A stretch of DNA of 56,464 nucleotides, taken from contig JAEUJY010000067.1 in assembly GCA_016794525.1 (NCBI GenBank), forward strand, positions 1 to 56,464, in the 5' to 3' direction. Source of the stretch: Myxococcales bacterium (lineage in GTDB: Bacteria; Myxococcota_A; Polyangia; Haliangiales; Haliangiaceae). Shown here one piece after another: positions 30,402-39,363 of the stretch. The translations under genes were made by a program, and so were the position numbers. Within the stretch, counting starts at the first letter, position 1; each line of letters opens with the position of its first letter. The notes under the pieces were generated by a model, which saw only the letters and a program-made list of their open reading frames with translations, was not told the DNA's origin and searched no databases.

Positions 30402-30980
30402 ATGTCATCGGAGCTGGAGCGCGCGGCGTGCAGCGCCGCGTGGGCGAACGCGACGGCGCGCGAGCTCGACACGCGCCACCGCGCCGCGGCGCGCGCGTTC
30501 GTCGACGCGCTGGCGGCGGCCTACGCCAACGGCGCCGTGGTCTACGCGGAGTTCGAGGTCGACCTGGACGCGGCGGTGTTTGCGATGGCCGCGGACCCCG
30601 CGCGGTGGGCCGACGCGCAGCTGCTCGAGCGGTTGTGGCACCTGCCCGGGGTCGCGCGTGGGATCCCGCGGCTCGGGGCGCGGCGCGCCGACGTCGCGTC
30701 GTACTTCGAGCTCGCGGACCTCGCCGAGGTGGGCGACTTCCTCGAGCAGGCCGTGCGCGCCGGCGGCGCGTATTCGGCGCCGATGGTCGACACCGCGCGC
30801 AGCCGTACGCTCGGCGAGGCGTTCGCGCGGGAGCTCATGGACGCGCCGGACGCGCTGGTGCTGATCGCGCGGAGCGCCTGGTGCGAGTTCTTCCACGACG
30901 TCGCCTGGGACGTGACGGTCGTGGTGCTCGCGCCCTCGCGCCGGCAGGTGAAGCTGCTGCTGGCCACCGACGTCGACTGA
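30402..30980 (+). CDS. Hypothetical protein, helical, cytoplasmic
   Basis: The product has 192 residues with no signal or membrane segment. It is largely helical in the first two thirds (ELERAACSAAWANATARELDTRHRAAARAFVDALAAAYANG). The C-terminus ends in a beta hairpin (WDVTVVVLAPSRRQVKLLLATDVD). I do not recognise it. TAGGAT (30390-30395) is 6 nt before the ATG, which supports this start. It ends 19 bp from the convergent DUF1444-like gene. Confidence 0.5.
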   Translation: MSSELERAACSAAWANATARELDTRHRAAARAFVDALAAAYANGAVVYAEFEVDLDAAVFAMAADPARWADAQLLERLWHLPGVARGIPRLGARRADVASYFELADLAEVGDFLEQAVRAGGAYSAPMVDTARSRTLGEAFARELMDAPDALVLIARSAWCEFFHDVAWDVTVVVLAPSRRQVKLLLATDVD

Positions 30981-30999
30981 TCGTGGTGGACGCTGCGCG

Positions 31000-32337
31000 C
31001 TACGGCGGCGGCAGGTCGGCGGTCGGGGCCAGCGCGGCGAGCTCGGCGGCGGTGGGTACGTAGGTGCCGGTGGCCCAGCGCGGCGGGCTGCGGTCGTCGC
31101 GCGCGAGGCGGCTGGCGAGCACGCGCTGGAGGCGCTCCCACGGCACGAACCCGAGGCTCGCGCCGGGCTGGGTCGCGGTGGCTGCGGCGACCAGCCCGAC
31201 GTGGTCGACGTGCGGGATCAGCGTCGGCTCGCCGAACGCCCAGGTGGCGTAGCTGAGCGGGGCGCCGGTGGCCTGGTGCCGGGCGACGCTGGCCTCGCCG
31301 ACGTAGACGTCGCCGCCGAGCTGCGCCTGCAAGCGGGGGCGCTGGGCCTCGTAGACGTCGACGCGGCCGATCGTGGCGAGCCCGCGCAGCTGCCGCGCGA
31401 CGGCGGGCGACGGGGCGGGCGCGCAGTCGATCCAGGCGGCGCCGCGCAGGCACAGCGGCACGGTGTGGATGGCGCGCGGCGCGGCGGCGGCGTCGGTCGC
31501 CAGGTCGGCGATCGCCCGCAGCGCGGCGACGTCGCGATCGCCGGCGATGAGCAGCGTGTCGCGGTTCGGGATCAGCGCGACCGGGGCGCCGCGCAGCGGG
31601 AGCCGCCGGATCGGGTCGACCAGCAGGAGCCGCGAGGTGGCGTAGCCGTCGTTGGCCGCGGCGGTCCAGACGCCGGGGCGCAGCTCGACGAACGGGGCCG
31701 GCGTCGCGTCGAGGTGCTGGATCGCGAGCGCCAGGGCGTCGTCGAACGACAGCCCCAGGAGGACCAGATCGCCGGCGGTGACCAGCTGCATCGACGTCGG
31801 CAGATCGAACGCGAGGCCGACGCCGGTGACCTCGCCGAGCGGGCGCCGCGGCAGGGCGACCGGCGGGCTGCCCGGCGGCGCGTCGTCGGTGAGCGCGGCG
31901 TCGAAGTACACGCCGGCGCGGACGACCGGGCGGAGCTGCGCGCGGGCCTCGCGCAGCGGCGGCCCGTCGCGATCGGTCGCGAACGCCCGCGCGGCGTCCT
32001 CGAGATGCCTGGCGCGGCCGGCCGGCGGCAGCGCCAGGTACTCGGCGTAGAGGTCGGGGGTGGCGATGCGGAGCTCGCCGTCGGTGATCGCGTGGCGGTC
32101 GGCGTCGAAGCGCAGCGCCGGCGGTCCGCCGCAACGCACGATCGCCGCGATGAGGAGCTGCGCGTAGGCGGCCTCGCTGTCCGGCGCCACGACGGCGGTG
32201 GCGTCGGTGGTGGCGGCGGTGGCGTCGGCGGGTGCGGGGGAGGGCGCCGGTGGTGACGACCGACCGCACGCGACGGCGAGGAGCGCCGCGGCGACGGCGA
32301 CCCGACGTCCCGACGGCATGGGGCGGTGGCGGGCCAT
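31000..32337 (-). CDS. DUF1444-like (YtpQ-like) lipoprotein
   Basis: The 445-residue product has a signal region (RRVAVAAALLAVACGRS, lipobox AVAC) and a Pro/Thr/Ala tether. The main domain resembles DUF1444. It has a section predicting YxxDxxxxxxxVTAGDLVLLGLSFDDALALAIQHL, followed by GYATSRLLLVDPIRR and VALIPNRDTLLIAGDRD, which is the D-x-x-x-S-x-L-L and PaRD order of that family. Normal DUF1444 proteins are about 260-residue cytoplasmic proteins, so export on a lipid anchor is unusual. The start may be the second Met (MPSGRR...). It lies 18 bp after another lipoprotein gene in the same direction. Confidence 0.6.
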   Translation of the reverse strand: MARHRPMPSGRRVAVAAALLAVACGRSSPPAPSPAPADATAATTDATAVVAPDSEAAYAQLLIAAIVRCGGPPALRFDADRHAITDGELRIATPDLYAEYLALPPAGRARHLEDAARAFATDRDGPPLREARAQLRPVVRAGVYFDAALTDDAPPGSPPVALPRRPLGEVTGVGLAFDLPTSMQLVTAGDLVLLGLSFDDALALAIQHLDATPAPFVELRPGVWTAAANDGYATSRLLLVDPIRRLPLRGAPVALIPNRDTLLIAGDRDVAALRAIADLATDAAAAPRAIHTVPLCLRGAAWIDCAPAPSPAVARQLRGLATIGRVDVYEAQRPRLQAQLGGDVYVGEASVARHQATGAPLSYATWAFGEPTLIPHVDHVGLVAAATATQPGASLGFVPWERLQRVLASRLARDDRSPPRWATGTYVPTAAELAALAPTADLPPP

Positions 32338-32355
32338 CGTGGGGCCAGCGCGCGG

Positions 32356-32781
32356 TCAGTCGGCGCGCGGCGCGCAGTGGTAGGACGCGGCCATGTCGCC
32401 CTCGAAGACGCGCTGACCGAGCACCGGGGCCTCGAGGCGGAGCTGGTAGCGGTAGACCGCGCCGCGCTCGTCGCGCACCAGCGTGAACGGCACGTCGACG
32501 ACGTCGCGGCCGTGGTGGCGCCACAGGCGCAGGCGGTGGCCGGCGACGTGGTAGCGCAGCTCCTCGGCGCGGGCGTCGCGGTCGTCGGTGCGGTACGCGG
32601 TGGCGTAGTCCGGCTCGTAGTCGGGGTGATCGCCCCACACCTTGAGCACCTGGACGCCGCTGCGCCACGCCCCGACGCAGTCGATCACCAGCGCGTCGTC
32701 GAGTGCGGCGCGGCGGGGCGCGCGGGCGTCGCCGCAGCCCAAGGCCAGCACCAGCGGGATCCCCAGCGTGCGTGCGCGCAT
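32356..32781 (-). CDS. Small lipoprotein, unknown
   Basis: The 141-residue product begins MRARTLGIPLVLALGCGDA (lipobox ALGC). The mature part has alternating beta strands (ALVIDCVGAWRSGVQVLKVWGDH, VYRYQLRLEAPVLG) and two further Cys residues. I cannot name a family. TATCAT (32789-32794) stands 7 nt before the ATG, so it is a leaderless start and the head of an operon with the DUF1444-like gene. Confidence 0.6.
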   Translation of the reverse strand: MRARTLGIPLVLALGCGDARAPRRAALDDALVIDCVGAWRSGVQVLKVWGDHPDYEPDYATAYRTDDRDARAEELRYHVAGHRLRLWRHHGRDVVDVPFTLVRDERGAVYRYQLRLEAPVLGQRVFEGDMAASYHCAPRAD

Positions 32782-32788
32782 GTCCGCG

Positions 32789-32794
32789 ATGATA
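32789..32794 (-). promoter_or_regulatory. Putative -10 box TATCAT
   Basis: The minus-strand TATCAT is followed by 7 nt and the ATG at 32781. It is one of the best -10 matches in the window. No -35 was recognised. Confidence 0.5.
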
Positions 32795-32836
32795 CCGCGG
32801 CGGCGCGGCGGCCGCGCGCGGCGCCGCCGCGTGGGC

Positions 32837-33442
32837 TCATTCCGGCGTGGGGCGGCGCACCTCGAACTTGAACACCACGAGCGAGCAGACCGGCGCCGGC
32901 ACGCCGTCGATCGTGAACGGGGTGTGGCGCCACGTCCCCACCGCGTTGAGCAGGTCCAGGTCGAAGCCGGCGAAGCCGGTCGGGACCATCATCGCCGTGT
33001 CGACCAGGCCATCGACGCCGACGCAGACCCGGACCGGCACCTCGCCACCGCGCACGTCGCGCGCGATCATCTCGTCGCGGACCTTCGGCGACGGGCCGGC
33101 GGGCAGCGTGCCCGCGATCCGGACCTGGTCGTGGGCGACGCGCGCGTGGCCCGCGCGCGCCGGCGGCAGCGGCGGCGCCGGCGGCGACCGCCGGCCCGGG
33201 AAGGTCGCCCACGTGACACACGCGGCGCGCTCGAAGCCGCCGGTGAACTCGCGCGCGGAGCCGGCGACGTCACCCGCGCCGCTCGCTTGCAGGAGCGTCA
33301 CCGCGGGGGCGCCGCCCGGCGTCACGCACTGCGAGCGGATCGCCAGCCTCGGCACCGCCGGCGTGCTCGCGCCCGGCGGTCGCCCCGCGCATCCAACCAT
33401 TGCGAGCAGCGCGCCGACGCCGTGGAGTCTTCGCTGCGGCAT
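32837..33442 (-). CDS. Lipoprotein with TonB-C-like domain
   Basis: The 201-residue product begins MPQRRLHGVGALLAMVGCAGR (lipobox MVGC). The last 75 residues (EVPVRVCVGVDGLVDTAMMVPTGFAGFDLDLLNAVGTWRHTPFTIDGVPAPVC) follow the TonB C-terminal fold pattern of strand, helix and W-x-F/T-P turn. In true TonB this contacts outer-membrane receptors; here the protein is a lipoprotein without the Pro-rich TonB spacer or an inner-membrane anchor. It may act as a myxobacterial-type envelope adaptor. A weak TACGGG lies 7 nt upstream of the start. Confidence 0.65.
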   Translation of the reverse strand: MPQRRLHGVGALLAMVGCAGRPPGASTPAVPRLAIRSQCVTPGGAPAVTLLQASGAGDVAGSAREFTGGFERAACVTWATFPGRRSPPAPPLPPARAGHARVAHDQVRIAGTLPAGPSPKVRDEMIARDVRGGEVPVRVCVGVDGLVDTAMMVPTGFAGFDLDLLNAVGTWRHTPFTIDGVPAPVCSLVVFKFEVRRPTPE

Positions 33443-33578
33443 GGGGCGACCCGTAGCACGGGCGATGCCGGCCGGGCCGTGCCTGATCCCGCGCCGGGGC
33501 GTGGGGGGTGTCCAGCGAGCTGGACCACCGCTGCGCTGACGTCCTGCGGGCTGGACGCCCCTGCGGTAGCCTCTGGAG

Positions 33579-34016
33579 ATGCGTCGGCTGCTGGTCCTGG
33601 CCCTGGCCCTGTGCCTCAGCCACTGCGCGCCCGTCCCGGCGACGCCGGTCGCGCCGAGCAACCGGATCGCCAGCGGCGCGGGCGCGGGCCCGAGCCGCGG
33701 GCAGCCGGGGACCATCGCCGGCGACTGGCGCGAGTTCTGGGGCGAGCCCGGCGATCTCGACTACAACGACGAGTACCGCGTCGACTTCGACGGGCAGGGC
33801 GGGGTCACGGTCACGCCGGTCGGGCGCGACCACCCGATCTCGGAGGTCGCGTACCGCGGCGGCGTGTTGACGTTCACCCAGACGACGTCGTTCCCGGTGC
33901 GCTACCGGCTGACGCTCAGCCGCGACCGCGCGCGGCTCGAGGGCACCGCGACCACGCCGTCGCTCGAGGCCCGCATCCGCTGGGAGCGCATCGAGGACGC
34001 CGCGCCCGCGCGGTGA
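33579..34016 (+). CDS. Small lipoprotein, lipocalin/beta-barrel-like
   Basis: The 145-residue product begins MRRLLVLALALCLSHCAPV (lipobox LSHC). The mature part GTIAGDWREFWGEPGDLDYNDEYRVDFDGQGGVTVTP... through a final RIRWERIED looks like a small all-beta fold. It resembles the generic lipoproteins that begin with a GxW motif. No family is named. TAGCCT (33567-33572) is 6 nt before the ATG; a GGAG directly abutting the ATG is too close to be a Shine-Dalgarno. Confidence 0.6.
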   Translation: MRRLLVLALALCLSHCAPVPATPVAPSNRIASGAGAGPSRGQPGTIAGDWREFWGEPGDLDYNDEYRVDFDGQGGVTVTPVGRDHPISEVAYRGGVLTFTQTTSFPVRYRLTLSRDRARLEGTATTPSLEARIRWERIEDAAPAR

Positions 34017-34060
34017 GCCGCGCCGGGCCGCGTGGGCGAGGTACGATGACGACGATCGGC

Positions 34061-35140
34061 ATGCAGACCTGTCGGACCTGCGACGCGGAGGTGACCGACG
34101 TCGGCTGCCCCGCGTGCGAGCCGTCGGTCGACGTCGCCGCGGTGGCGGCGATCGCGTCGACGCCGCGGTGGCACGAGGCTGGGCGCCACCGCCGGCCAGC
34201 GACCCGGGCAGCCCTGGGACTGATCGGGGCGATCGCGCTGGCGGGGGCTGGCGCTGGGCTGGTGGCGGTGGCGCCGGCCGGGTTGGTCCCTGGCGCGGCG
34301 TTGATCGCGGCGGGGCTGGCGCTGGCGGTGATCGGCGCCCGGATCTGGCTAACGCCGCTCCGTCCGTGGCCGGCGGCGGTGCTGGCGTCGACGGTCGAGC
34401 GGGTCCAGGACGGCAAGGGACGCAGCACCTACCACCATGCGCTCCACGTGGTCGACCAAGACGCCCAGCGCCACGCGCTCACCGCGACCGCCGCCCAGGT
34501 CGCGGGCCACCTGCCGGGGACTGCGCTGATCGCGTTCACCCGCGGCGGTCACCTCGATGACGCCTGGGCCGTGCCATGGCCGACCGTTCCCGCGAGCGCG
34601 CCGCGGGAGGCCGAGCAGCGCGCCCGGGCCGCGCTGGCCGCGGTCGATCGCGATCGGCTGGCCGAGTTCGACGATGGCCCGCGAACCCCGCCGCGCTCGG
34701 CGTACCGGATCCCGATCGCGATCGCCGGCGCCGCCGCGCTGACCGCGGTCGCCGCGCTGGTCGTCCCGGCGTGGGTGGGCGACGCCGCCGACGCCCGCAC
34801 CGCCGCCCAGGCCGGCGGGCTGTTCGGATACGTGGCGGCCGCGACCGCTGCGGTCACCGCGGCGGCGATGGCGATCGCGATCCGGCGTCGACCGCTGGCG
34901 CGCCACCTGGTGGTGGCGCTCGGCCACGTGGCCACCGACGCGGGGCCGGCGCTCGACGTGATCGATGCCCGCGGGCAGCGCCGGCGCTGGCCGGCCGCGG
35001 CCGCGGCCGCCGCGCGCGTGCCGCTCGACGTGCCCCTGCTGGTGGGCACCCACGACGGCCGGATCGTCGCGTGCTGGGAGTTCACGGCTCGGGATCCGCT
35101 GCCGAGCGCGATCGCCGGGCCGCGCGATCGGACGTCGTAG
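34061..35140 (+). CDS. Zinc-ribbon membrane protein, unknown
   Basis: The 359-residue product has an N-terminal zinc-ribbon-like CRTCDAEVTDVGCPAC (two Cys pairs 9 residues apart). It has two hydrophobic hairpins (about residues 50-95 and 225-275) and soluble parts between and after. The repeated SH3-like pattern (YHHALHVVDQDAQRHALTATAAQVAGHL...GTALIAF, and a second copy ALDVIDARGQRRRWPAAAAAA...VPLLVGTHDGRIVACW) suggests two DUF3592-like units; that is my guess. ATG 34046 lies inside the likely -10 TACGAT (34042-34047), so ATG 34061 is taken as the start. Confidence 0.55.
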   Translation: MQTCRTCDAEVTDVGCPACEPSVDVAAVAAIASTPRWHEAGRHRRPATRAALGLIGAIALAGAGAGLVAVAPAGLVPGAALIAAGLALAVIGARIWLTPLRPWPAAVLASTVERVQDGKGRSTYHHALHVVDQDAQRHALTATAAQVAGHLPGTALIAFTRGGHLDDAWAVPWPTVPASAPREAEQRARAALAAVDRDRLAEFDDGPRTPPRSAYRIPIAIAGAAALTAVAALVVPAWVGDAADARTAAQAGGLFGYVAAATAAVTAAAMAIAIRRRPLARHLVVALGHVATDAGPALDVIDARGQRRRWPAAAAAAARVPLDVPLLVGTHDGRIVACWEFTARDPLPSAIAGPRDRTS

Positions 35141-35178
35141 CGCCCACGGCGGCTCTTCCACGCCGACCACGGGCTGTG

Positions 35179-35184
35179 TACGGT
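35179..35184 (+). promoter_or_regulatory. Putative -10 box TACGGT for the deaminase-propeller operon
   Basis: TACGGT is followed by 6 nt and ATG at 35191, with no Shine-Dalgarno between. It fits the leaderless pattern. Confidence 0.5.
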
Positions 35185-35190
35185 GCGCCG

Positions 35191-36867
35191 ATGATCGCCG
35201 TCGTTCGTCGGGTCGCGCTGCGCAGGTTCGGGTTGGTGGCGTTGGCGGTGGTGATCGCCGGCTGCAGCGACCCCGCGCCGGTGGAGCCGGCGCCCGACGC
35301 GGCGGCGATCGACGGCGCGCTCGCGATCGACGCGGCGGGGGAAGTCGACGCCGACGTCGACGCCGGACCGGACGCGTCGACGGCGTGCGCGACGCCGGCG
35401 GCGTGCGAGCAGCGGGCGGCGGATCGCTTCGACGCGATCCTGGGCGACCCGGCGGCGCTCGACGCGTTCCTCGCCGCGGTGCCCAAGGGCGGCGATCTGC
35501 ACCAGCACCTGAGCGGCGCGGTCTACGCCGAGACCTACCTCGACTGGGCCCGGGCCGACGGCGCGTGCATCAACACCACGACCTTCGCGGCGGTCGCGGC
35601 GGGCAGCTGCTCGGCCAGCACCCAGCCGGCGCCGGCGTCGGGCAGCTTCTTCGATCAGATCGTGCGGGCGTGGTCGATGCAGGGCTTCATGGCCGGCGCC
35701 GAGACCGGCCACGACCACTTCTTCGCGACGTTCGGCAAGTTCGGCGTCGTGGCCGGCGCCCACCGCGACGAGGAGCTGGCCGACGTGGTCACCCGCGCGG
35801 CCAGCGAGAACCAGCTCTACGTCGAGACGATGTTCAACCTCGGGCGCAACGTCGGGAACCTGGCCGCCACCGACTGGTCGGGCACGCTGGGCGTCGGCGA
35901 CCTGTCGACCCTCTACGCGACGCTGATGGCCGATTCGCGGTTCGCGGCCCGGGTCGCGGCCGACGTCGCGGTGGTGACCGAGGCCCACGACGGCTACCGC
36001 ACCGTGCTGGCCTGCGACGACCTGAGCCCGTCGGCGCCGTGCCGCGTCGAGCTGCGCTTCGTCGCGCAGGTGTCGCGGACCGGCGCCAACGATCAGATCT
36101 TCGGCCAGCTGATCGGCGCGTTCGAGATGGCGCGCCAGACCGGGTTGATCGTCGGCGCCAACCTGTCGTCGCCCGAGGACGATCCCGCGGCGATCGCCAA
36201 CTACGACCTGCACATGGCGATGCTCGACTTCCTGTACCAGCGCTACACGGCGACCGGGTTGAGCCCGCTGCAGATCACGCTGCACGCCGGCGAGCTGACC
36301 GCGGCGTACCTGCCGCCCGGCAGCACCGCCAACACGTTCCACATCCGGCGCGCGGTCGAGCGCGGCCACGCCGCCCGCATCGGCCACGGCGTCGATGTCA
36401 TGTCCGAGACCGATCCGACGGCGCTGCTCGATGAGCTGGCCGCGCGCAACGTGCTGGTCGAGGTGTGCCTGAGCAGCAACGATCAGATCCTCGAGGTGCG
36501 CGGCGCGGCCCACCCGCTGGCCCAGTACCTGGCCCACGGCGTGCCGGTGGCGCTGGCCACCGACGACCAGGGCGTGTCGCGCTCGAGCCTGGCCGGCGAG
36601 TACAAGCGGGCCGCGCTCGATCAGCACCTCGGCTACCGCCAGCTCAAGACGATGGCCCGCGACAGCCTCGAGCACGCGTTCTTGCCGGGCCCGAGTCTGT
36701 GGACCTCGGTGGCGACCGCGACGCCGGTGCCGGCGTGCGCCGGGACCGTGGGCGGCGTGCCGGCGGCGGCGTGCCAGGATCACCTGGCCGGCAGCGAGCG
36801 CGCGCGGCTGCAGTGGAAGCTCGAGCAGCGGTTCCTGGCCTTCGAGCAGGCGCAGCCGGCGCCGTGA
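35191..36867 (+). CDS. Lipoprotein of the adenosine deaminase family
   Basis: The 558-residue product begins with a signal peptide (VVRRVALRRFGLVALAVVIAGCSDP, lipobox IAGC), then a long Asp/Ala tether. The metal-dependent amidohydrolase barrel shows the adenosine-deaminase motif order. These are PKGGDLHQHLSGAVY (H-x-H metal ligands), ITLHAGEL (His and catalytic Glu), ARIGHGVDV (catalytic His), LVEVCLSSN, and VALATDDQGVSRSSLAGEY (metal-binding Asp-Asp). All key residues are kept, so it is probably active. Being exported, it would deaminate extracellular adenosine or a similar nucleoside, like secreted ADGF enzymes. It overlaps the next gene by GTGA. Confidence 0.88.
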   Translation: MIAVVRRVALRRFGLVALAVVIAGCSDPAPVEPAPDAAAIDGALAIDAAGEVDADVDAGPDASTACATPAACEQRAADRFDAILGDPAALDAFLAAVPKGGDLHQHLSGAVYAETYLDWARADGACINTTTFAAVAAGSCSASTQPAPASGSFFDQIVRAWSMQGFMAGAETGHDHFFATFGKFGVVAGAHRDEELADVVTRAASENQLYVETMFNLGRNVGNLAATDWSGTLGVGDLSTLYATLMADSRFAARVAADVAVVTEAHDGYRTVLACDDLSPSAPCRVELRFVAQVSRTGANDQIFGQLIGAFEMARQTGLIVGANLSSPEDDPAAIANYDLHMAMLDFLYQRYTATGLSPLQITLHAGELTAAYLPPGSTANTFHIRRAVERGHAARIGHGVDVMSETDPTALLDELAARNVLVEVCLSSNDQILEVRGAAHPLAQYLAHGVPVALATDDQGVSRSSLAGEYKRAALDQHLGYRQLKTMARDSLEHAFLPGPSLWTSVATATPVPACAGTVGGVPAAACQDHLAGSERARLQWKLEQRFLAFEQAQPAP

Positions 36868-38093
36868 GGGGCGCCCGCGCAGCGCGCCTGGCCGGGCTGG
36901 TCGCGGTGGCGTGCGCCGTCGGCTGCGGGCGTGGCGCCGCCCCGGCCGCGCCGGGCGCCGACGCGATCGCGGCGCTCGAGGCCGAGCTGCGCGCGCGGCC
37001 CGACGACGGCGCGGTGCTGTACGCGCTGGCGATGACCGCCGACCGGGCCGGCGACGTCGACGGCGCCCTGGCCTGGCTGGCGCGGCTGGCGGCGACGCCG
37101 TGGGACGCGGGGCTCGACCCGGCGGACTTCGCGCAGCTGCAGGCGCGGGCGGCGCCGCGGTTCGCGGCGGCGCGGGCGGCGGTCGAGCGGCGGTGGATCC
37201 AGGTCGACGCCGCGCGCGAGGTGCTGCGGGTCGGCGAGCGCGACCTGCTGCCCGAGGGCATGGAGGTCGATCCCGCGACCGGCGAGCTGCTGCTCAGCAG
37301 CGGGCGCAAGCGCAAGGTCGTGCGGGTCGCGGCCGACGGGACGACCCGCGACGTCGTGGCCCCCGGGCAGGACGGCTTGCTGGCCACGCTGGGGCTGCGC
37401 GTCGATCGCGCCCGCGGCGTGCTGTGGGTCGCGAACGCGGCGGCGCCGTTCATGGAGCACGCCGACGACACGCCGGCCGGTGTGTCGCGGCTGCACGCGT
37501 TCGCGCTGGCCACCGGCGCGCTGGTGGCGCGGTTCGAGCTGCCGGCGCCGTCGCTGCTCAACGACGTGGCGGTCCTGCCCGACGGTCGGGCGGTGGTGAC
37601 CGACTCGGCGGGCGACGCGGTGTGGATCACCGGCGCGGCCGGTCGCCTGGCGCCGTTCGTGGCCGCGGGCGCGGTGGTCGGCCCCAACGGCGTCGCGGTG
37701 GCCGCCGACGGCGCGACCGTGTACGTGGCGACGTGGCACGGGATCGTGGCGATCGACGTGGCGACGCGGCGGATCACGCCGGTGCCGCTGCCCGCGGGCG
37801 CGCCCAACCTGGCGGGCATCGACGGGCTGTACGTCCACGACGGCGGGTTGATCGGGATCCAGAACGCGGTCGGCCGGCCCCGCGTGGTCCGGGTGTGGCT
37901 GGCGCCGGCCGCCGGCGTCGAGATCCTCGAGTCGGCGTCGCCGATCGTCGACAACCCGACGACGGGCGTGATCGTCGACGGAGGGCTGGTGTTCATGGCG
38001 CGCCGCAACCGCGAGCGGGTGTTCCTGGGCGGCGATCCGGCGACGCTCGAGGACATCGTGATCGCGCGCGTGCCGCTGCCGACCGCGCGCTGA
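36864..38093 (+). CDS. Beta-propeller (SMP-30/NHL-like) lipoprotein
   Basis: The 409-residue product begins VRGARAARLAGLVAVACAVGCGRG, a signal peptide with lipobox AVGC. Residues about 30-110 are a short helical TPR-like part (DDGAVLYALAMTADRAGDVDGALAWLARLA). From about 125 there are repeated propeller blades of the type LPEGMEVDPATGELLLSSG, LLNDVAVLPDGRAVVTDSAGDAVW, GPNGVAVAADGATVYVATWHG and LAGIDGLYVHDGGLIGIQ. It could be a lactonase-like enzyme or a binding protein. Coupling by GTGA to the secreted deaminase suggests a joint extracellular nucleoside or metabolite process. Confidence 0.78.
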   Translation: MRGARAARLAGLVAVACAVGCGRGAAPAAPGADAIAALEAELRARPDDGAVLYALAMTADRAGDVDGALAWLARLAATPWDAGLDPADFAQLQARAAPRFAAARAAVERRWIQVDAAREVLRVGERDLLPEGMEVDPATGELLLSSGRKRKVVRVAADGTTRDVVAPGQDGLLATLGLRVDRARGVLWVANAAAPFMEHADDTPAGVSRLHAFALATGALVARFELPAPSLLNDVAVLPDGRAVVTDSAGDAVWITGAAGRLAPFVAAGAVVGPNGVAVAADGATVYVATWHGIVAIDVATRRITPVPLPAGAPNLAGIDGLYVHDGGLIGIQNAVGRPRVVRVWLAPAAGVEILESASPIVDNPTTGVIVDGGLVFMARRNRERVFLGGDPATLEDIVIARVPLPTAR

Positions 38094-38216
38094 TCGGCCG
38101 CGTGCCGAAGTGGCAGCGCGCGCGGCGACGGCGCGACGCGGTGGCGCGCCGCGGGGATGCGCGCCGCGCGGGGACCACGGCGGCGCGCGGCACGTGGCTT
38201 GCGAGGCGCTGCGGGC

Positions 38217-39287
38217 ATGGTGCTCGGACGCGCGGACATGCTGGCCGGGACGCTGCTCGGGACCGCGCTCGGCGACGCGATCGGGCTGCCGCGCGAGGGG
38301 CTGTCGCGGCGGCGGGCGGCGCGGATGTTCGGGCCGGTGGCGGGGCATCGCCTCGTGCTCGGTCGCGGCATGGTCAGCGACGACACCGAGCACGCGTGCA
38401 TGACGGGGCAGGCGTTGCTGCGCAGCGGCGCGGAGCCGGACCGGCTGGGCCGCTCGCTGGCGTGGCGGCTGCGCGGCTGGCTGCTCGGGCTGCCGGCCGG
38501 CGTCGGGTTCGCGACGCTGCGCGCGATCGGCCGGCTGTGGCTGGGCTGGTCGCCGGCGACCAGCGGCGTCCGCTCGGCGGGCAACGGCCCGGCGATGCGC
38601 GCGCCGATCATCGGCGCGTGCCTGCACGCCGATCCGGCGGGGCTGCGCGCCGCCACCGCGGTCGCGACCCGGGTCACCCACCGCGATCCGCGGGCCGACG
38701 ACGGCGCGCTGGCGATCGCGCTCGCCGCGGCGCACGCGGCGCGCCACGGCGCGGCGGTGGATCCGGCCGCGCTGCTCGCCGAGGCCCGCGCGGCCTGCCA
38801 GCACGACGAATCGCGCCGCGCGCTCGCCGAGGTCGAGGCGGCGCTGGCGCGCGAGGACACACCCGCGGCGTTCGCGGCGCGGCTCGGCCTGGCCCGCGGC
38901 GTCACCGGCTACGTGCTGCACACCGTGCCGGTCGCGCTGCACGCGTGGCTGCGTCGGCCCGCCGCGTTCCGCGAGGTGGTCGCCGACGTGGTCGCGCTCG
39001 GCGGCGACACCGACAGCGTGGGGGCGATCGTCGGCGCGCTGGGGGGCACCGTCGTCGGCGCCGCGGCGTTGCCCGACGCGTGGCTGGCCGGGCTGTGCGA
39101 GTGGCCGCGCGGCGCGCCGTGGGTGCGGCGGCTGGGCGCGGCGCTCGCGGACGCGTACCCCGACGGGCGCGCGCGGGGGCCGGCGGCGGCGGTGCCGCTG
39201 TGGTGGCCCGGCCTCGCGATCCGCAACCCGCTGTTCCTGGCGATCGTGCTCGGCCACGGCGCGCGCCGGCTGCTGCCGCCGTACTGA
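38217..39287 (+). CDS. ADP-ribosylglycohydrolase family protein
   Basis: The 356-residue helical enzyme has the DraG/ARH signatures: GTALGDAIGLPREGL near the N-terminus, MVSDDTEHACMTGQALL (metal-binding DDT) and, near the C-terminus, ALGGDTDSVGAIVGALGGTVVGAAALP (metal-binding D-x-D-S). It would remove ADP-ribose from proteins or nucleic acids, or hydrolyse a related O/N-glycosidic bond. The product lacks a signal peptide. The start is uncertain between ATG 38217 and ATG 38238. No ART partner gene is adjacent; the 123-bp gap upstream shows nothing recognisable. Confidence 0.85.
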   Translation: MVLGRADMLAGTLLGTALGDAIGLPREGLSRRRAARMFGPVAGHRLVLGRGMVSDDTEHACMTGQALLRSGAEPDRLGRSLAWRLRGWLLGLPAGVGFATLRAIGRLWLGWSPATSGVRSAGNGPAMRAPIIGACLHADPAGLRAATAVATRVTHRDPRADDGALAIALAAAHAARHGAAVDPAALLAEARAACQHDESRRALAEVEAALAREDTPAAFAARLGLARGVTGYVLHTVPVALHAWLRRPAAFREVVADVVALGGDTDSVGAIVGALGGTVVGAAALPDAWLAGLCEWPRGAPWVRRLGAALADAYPDGRARGPAAAVPLWWPGLAIRNPLFLAIVLGHGARRLLPPY

Positions 39288-39363
39288 TCGGCGCCGCGTC
39301 AGGCCGGCGACGATCAGGCGGAGGCGCGCCATCGTCAGAACCGGTCGTCGCCGAGGGAGGCGG

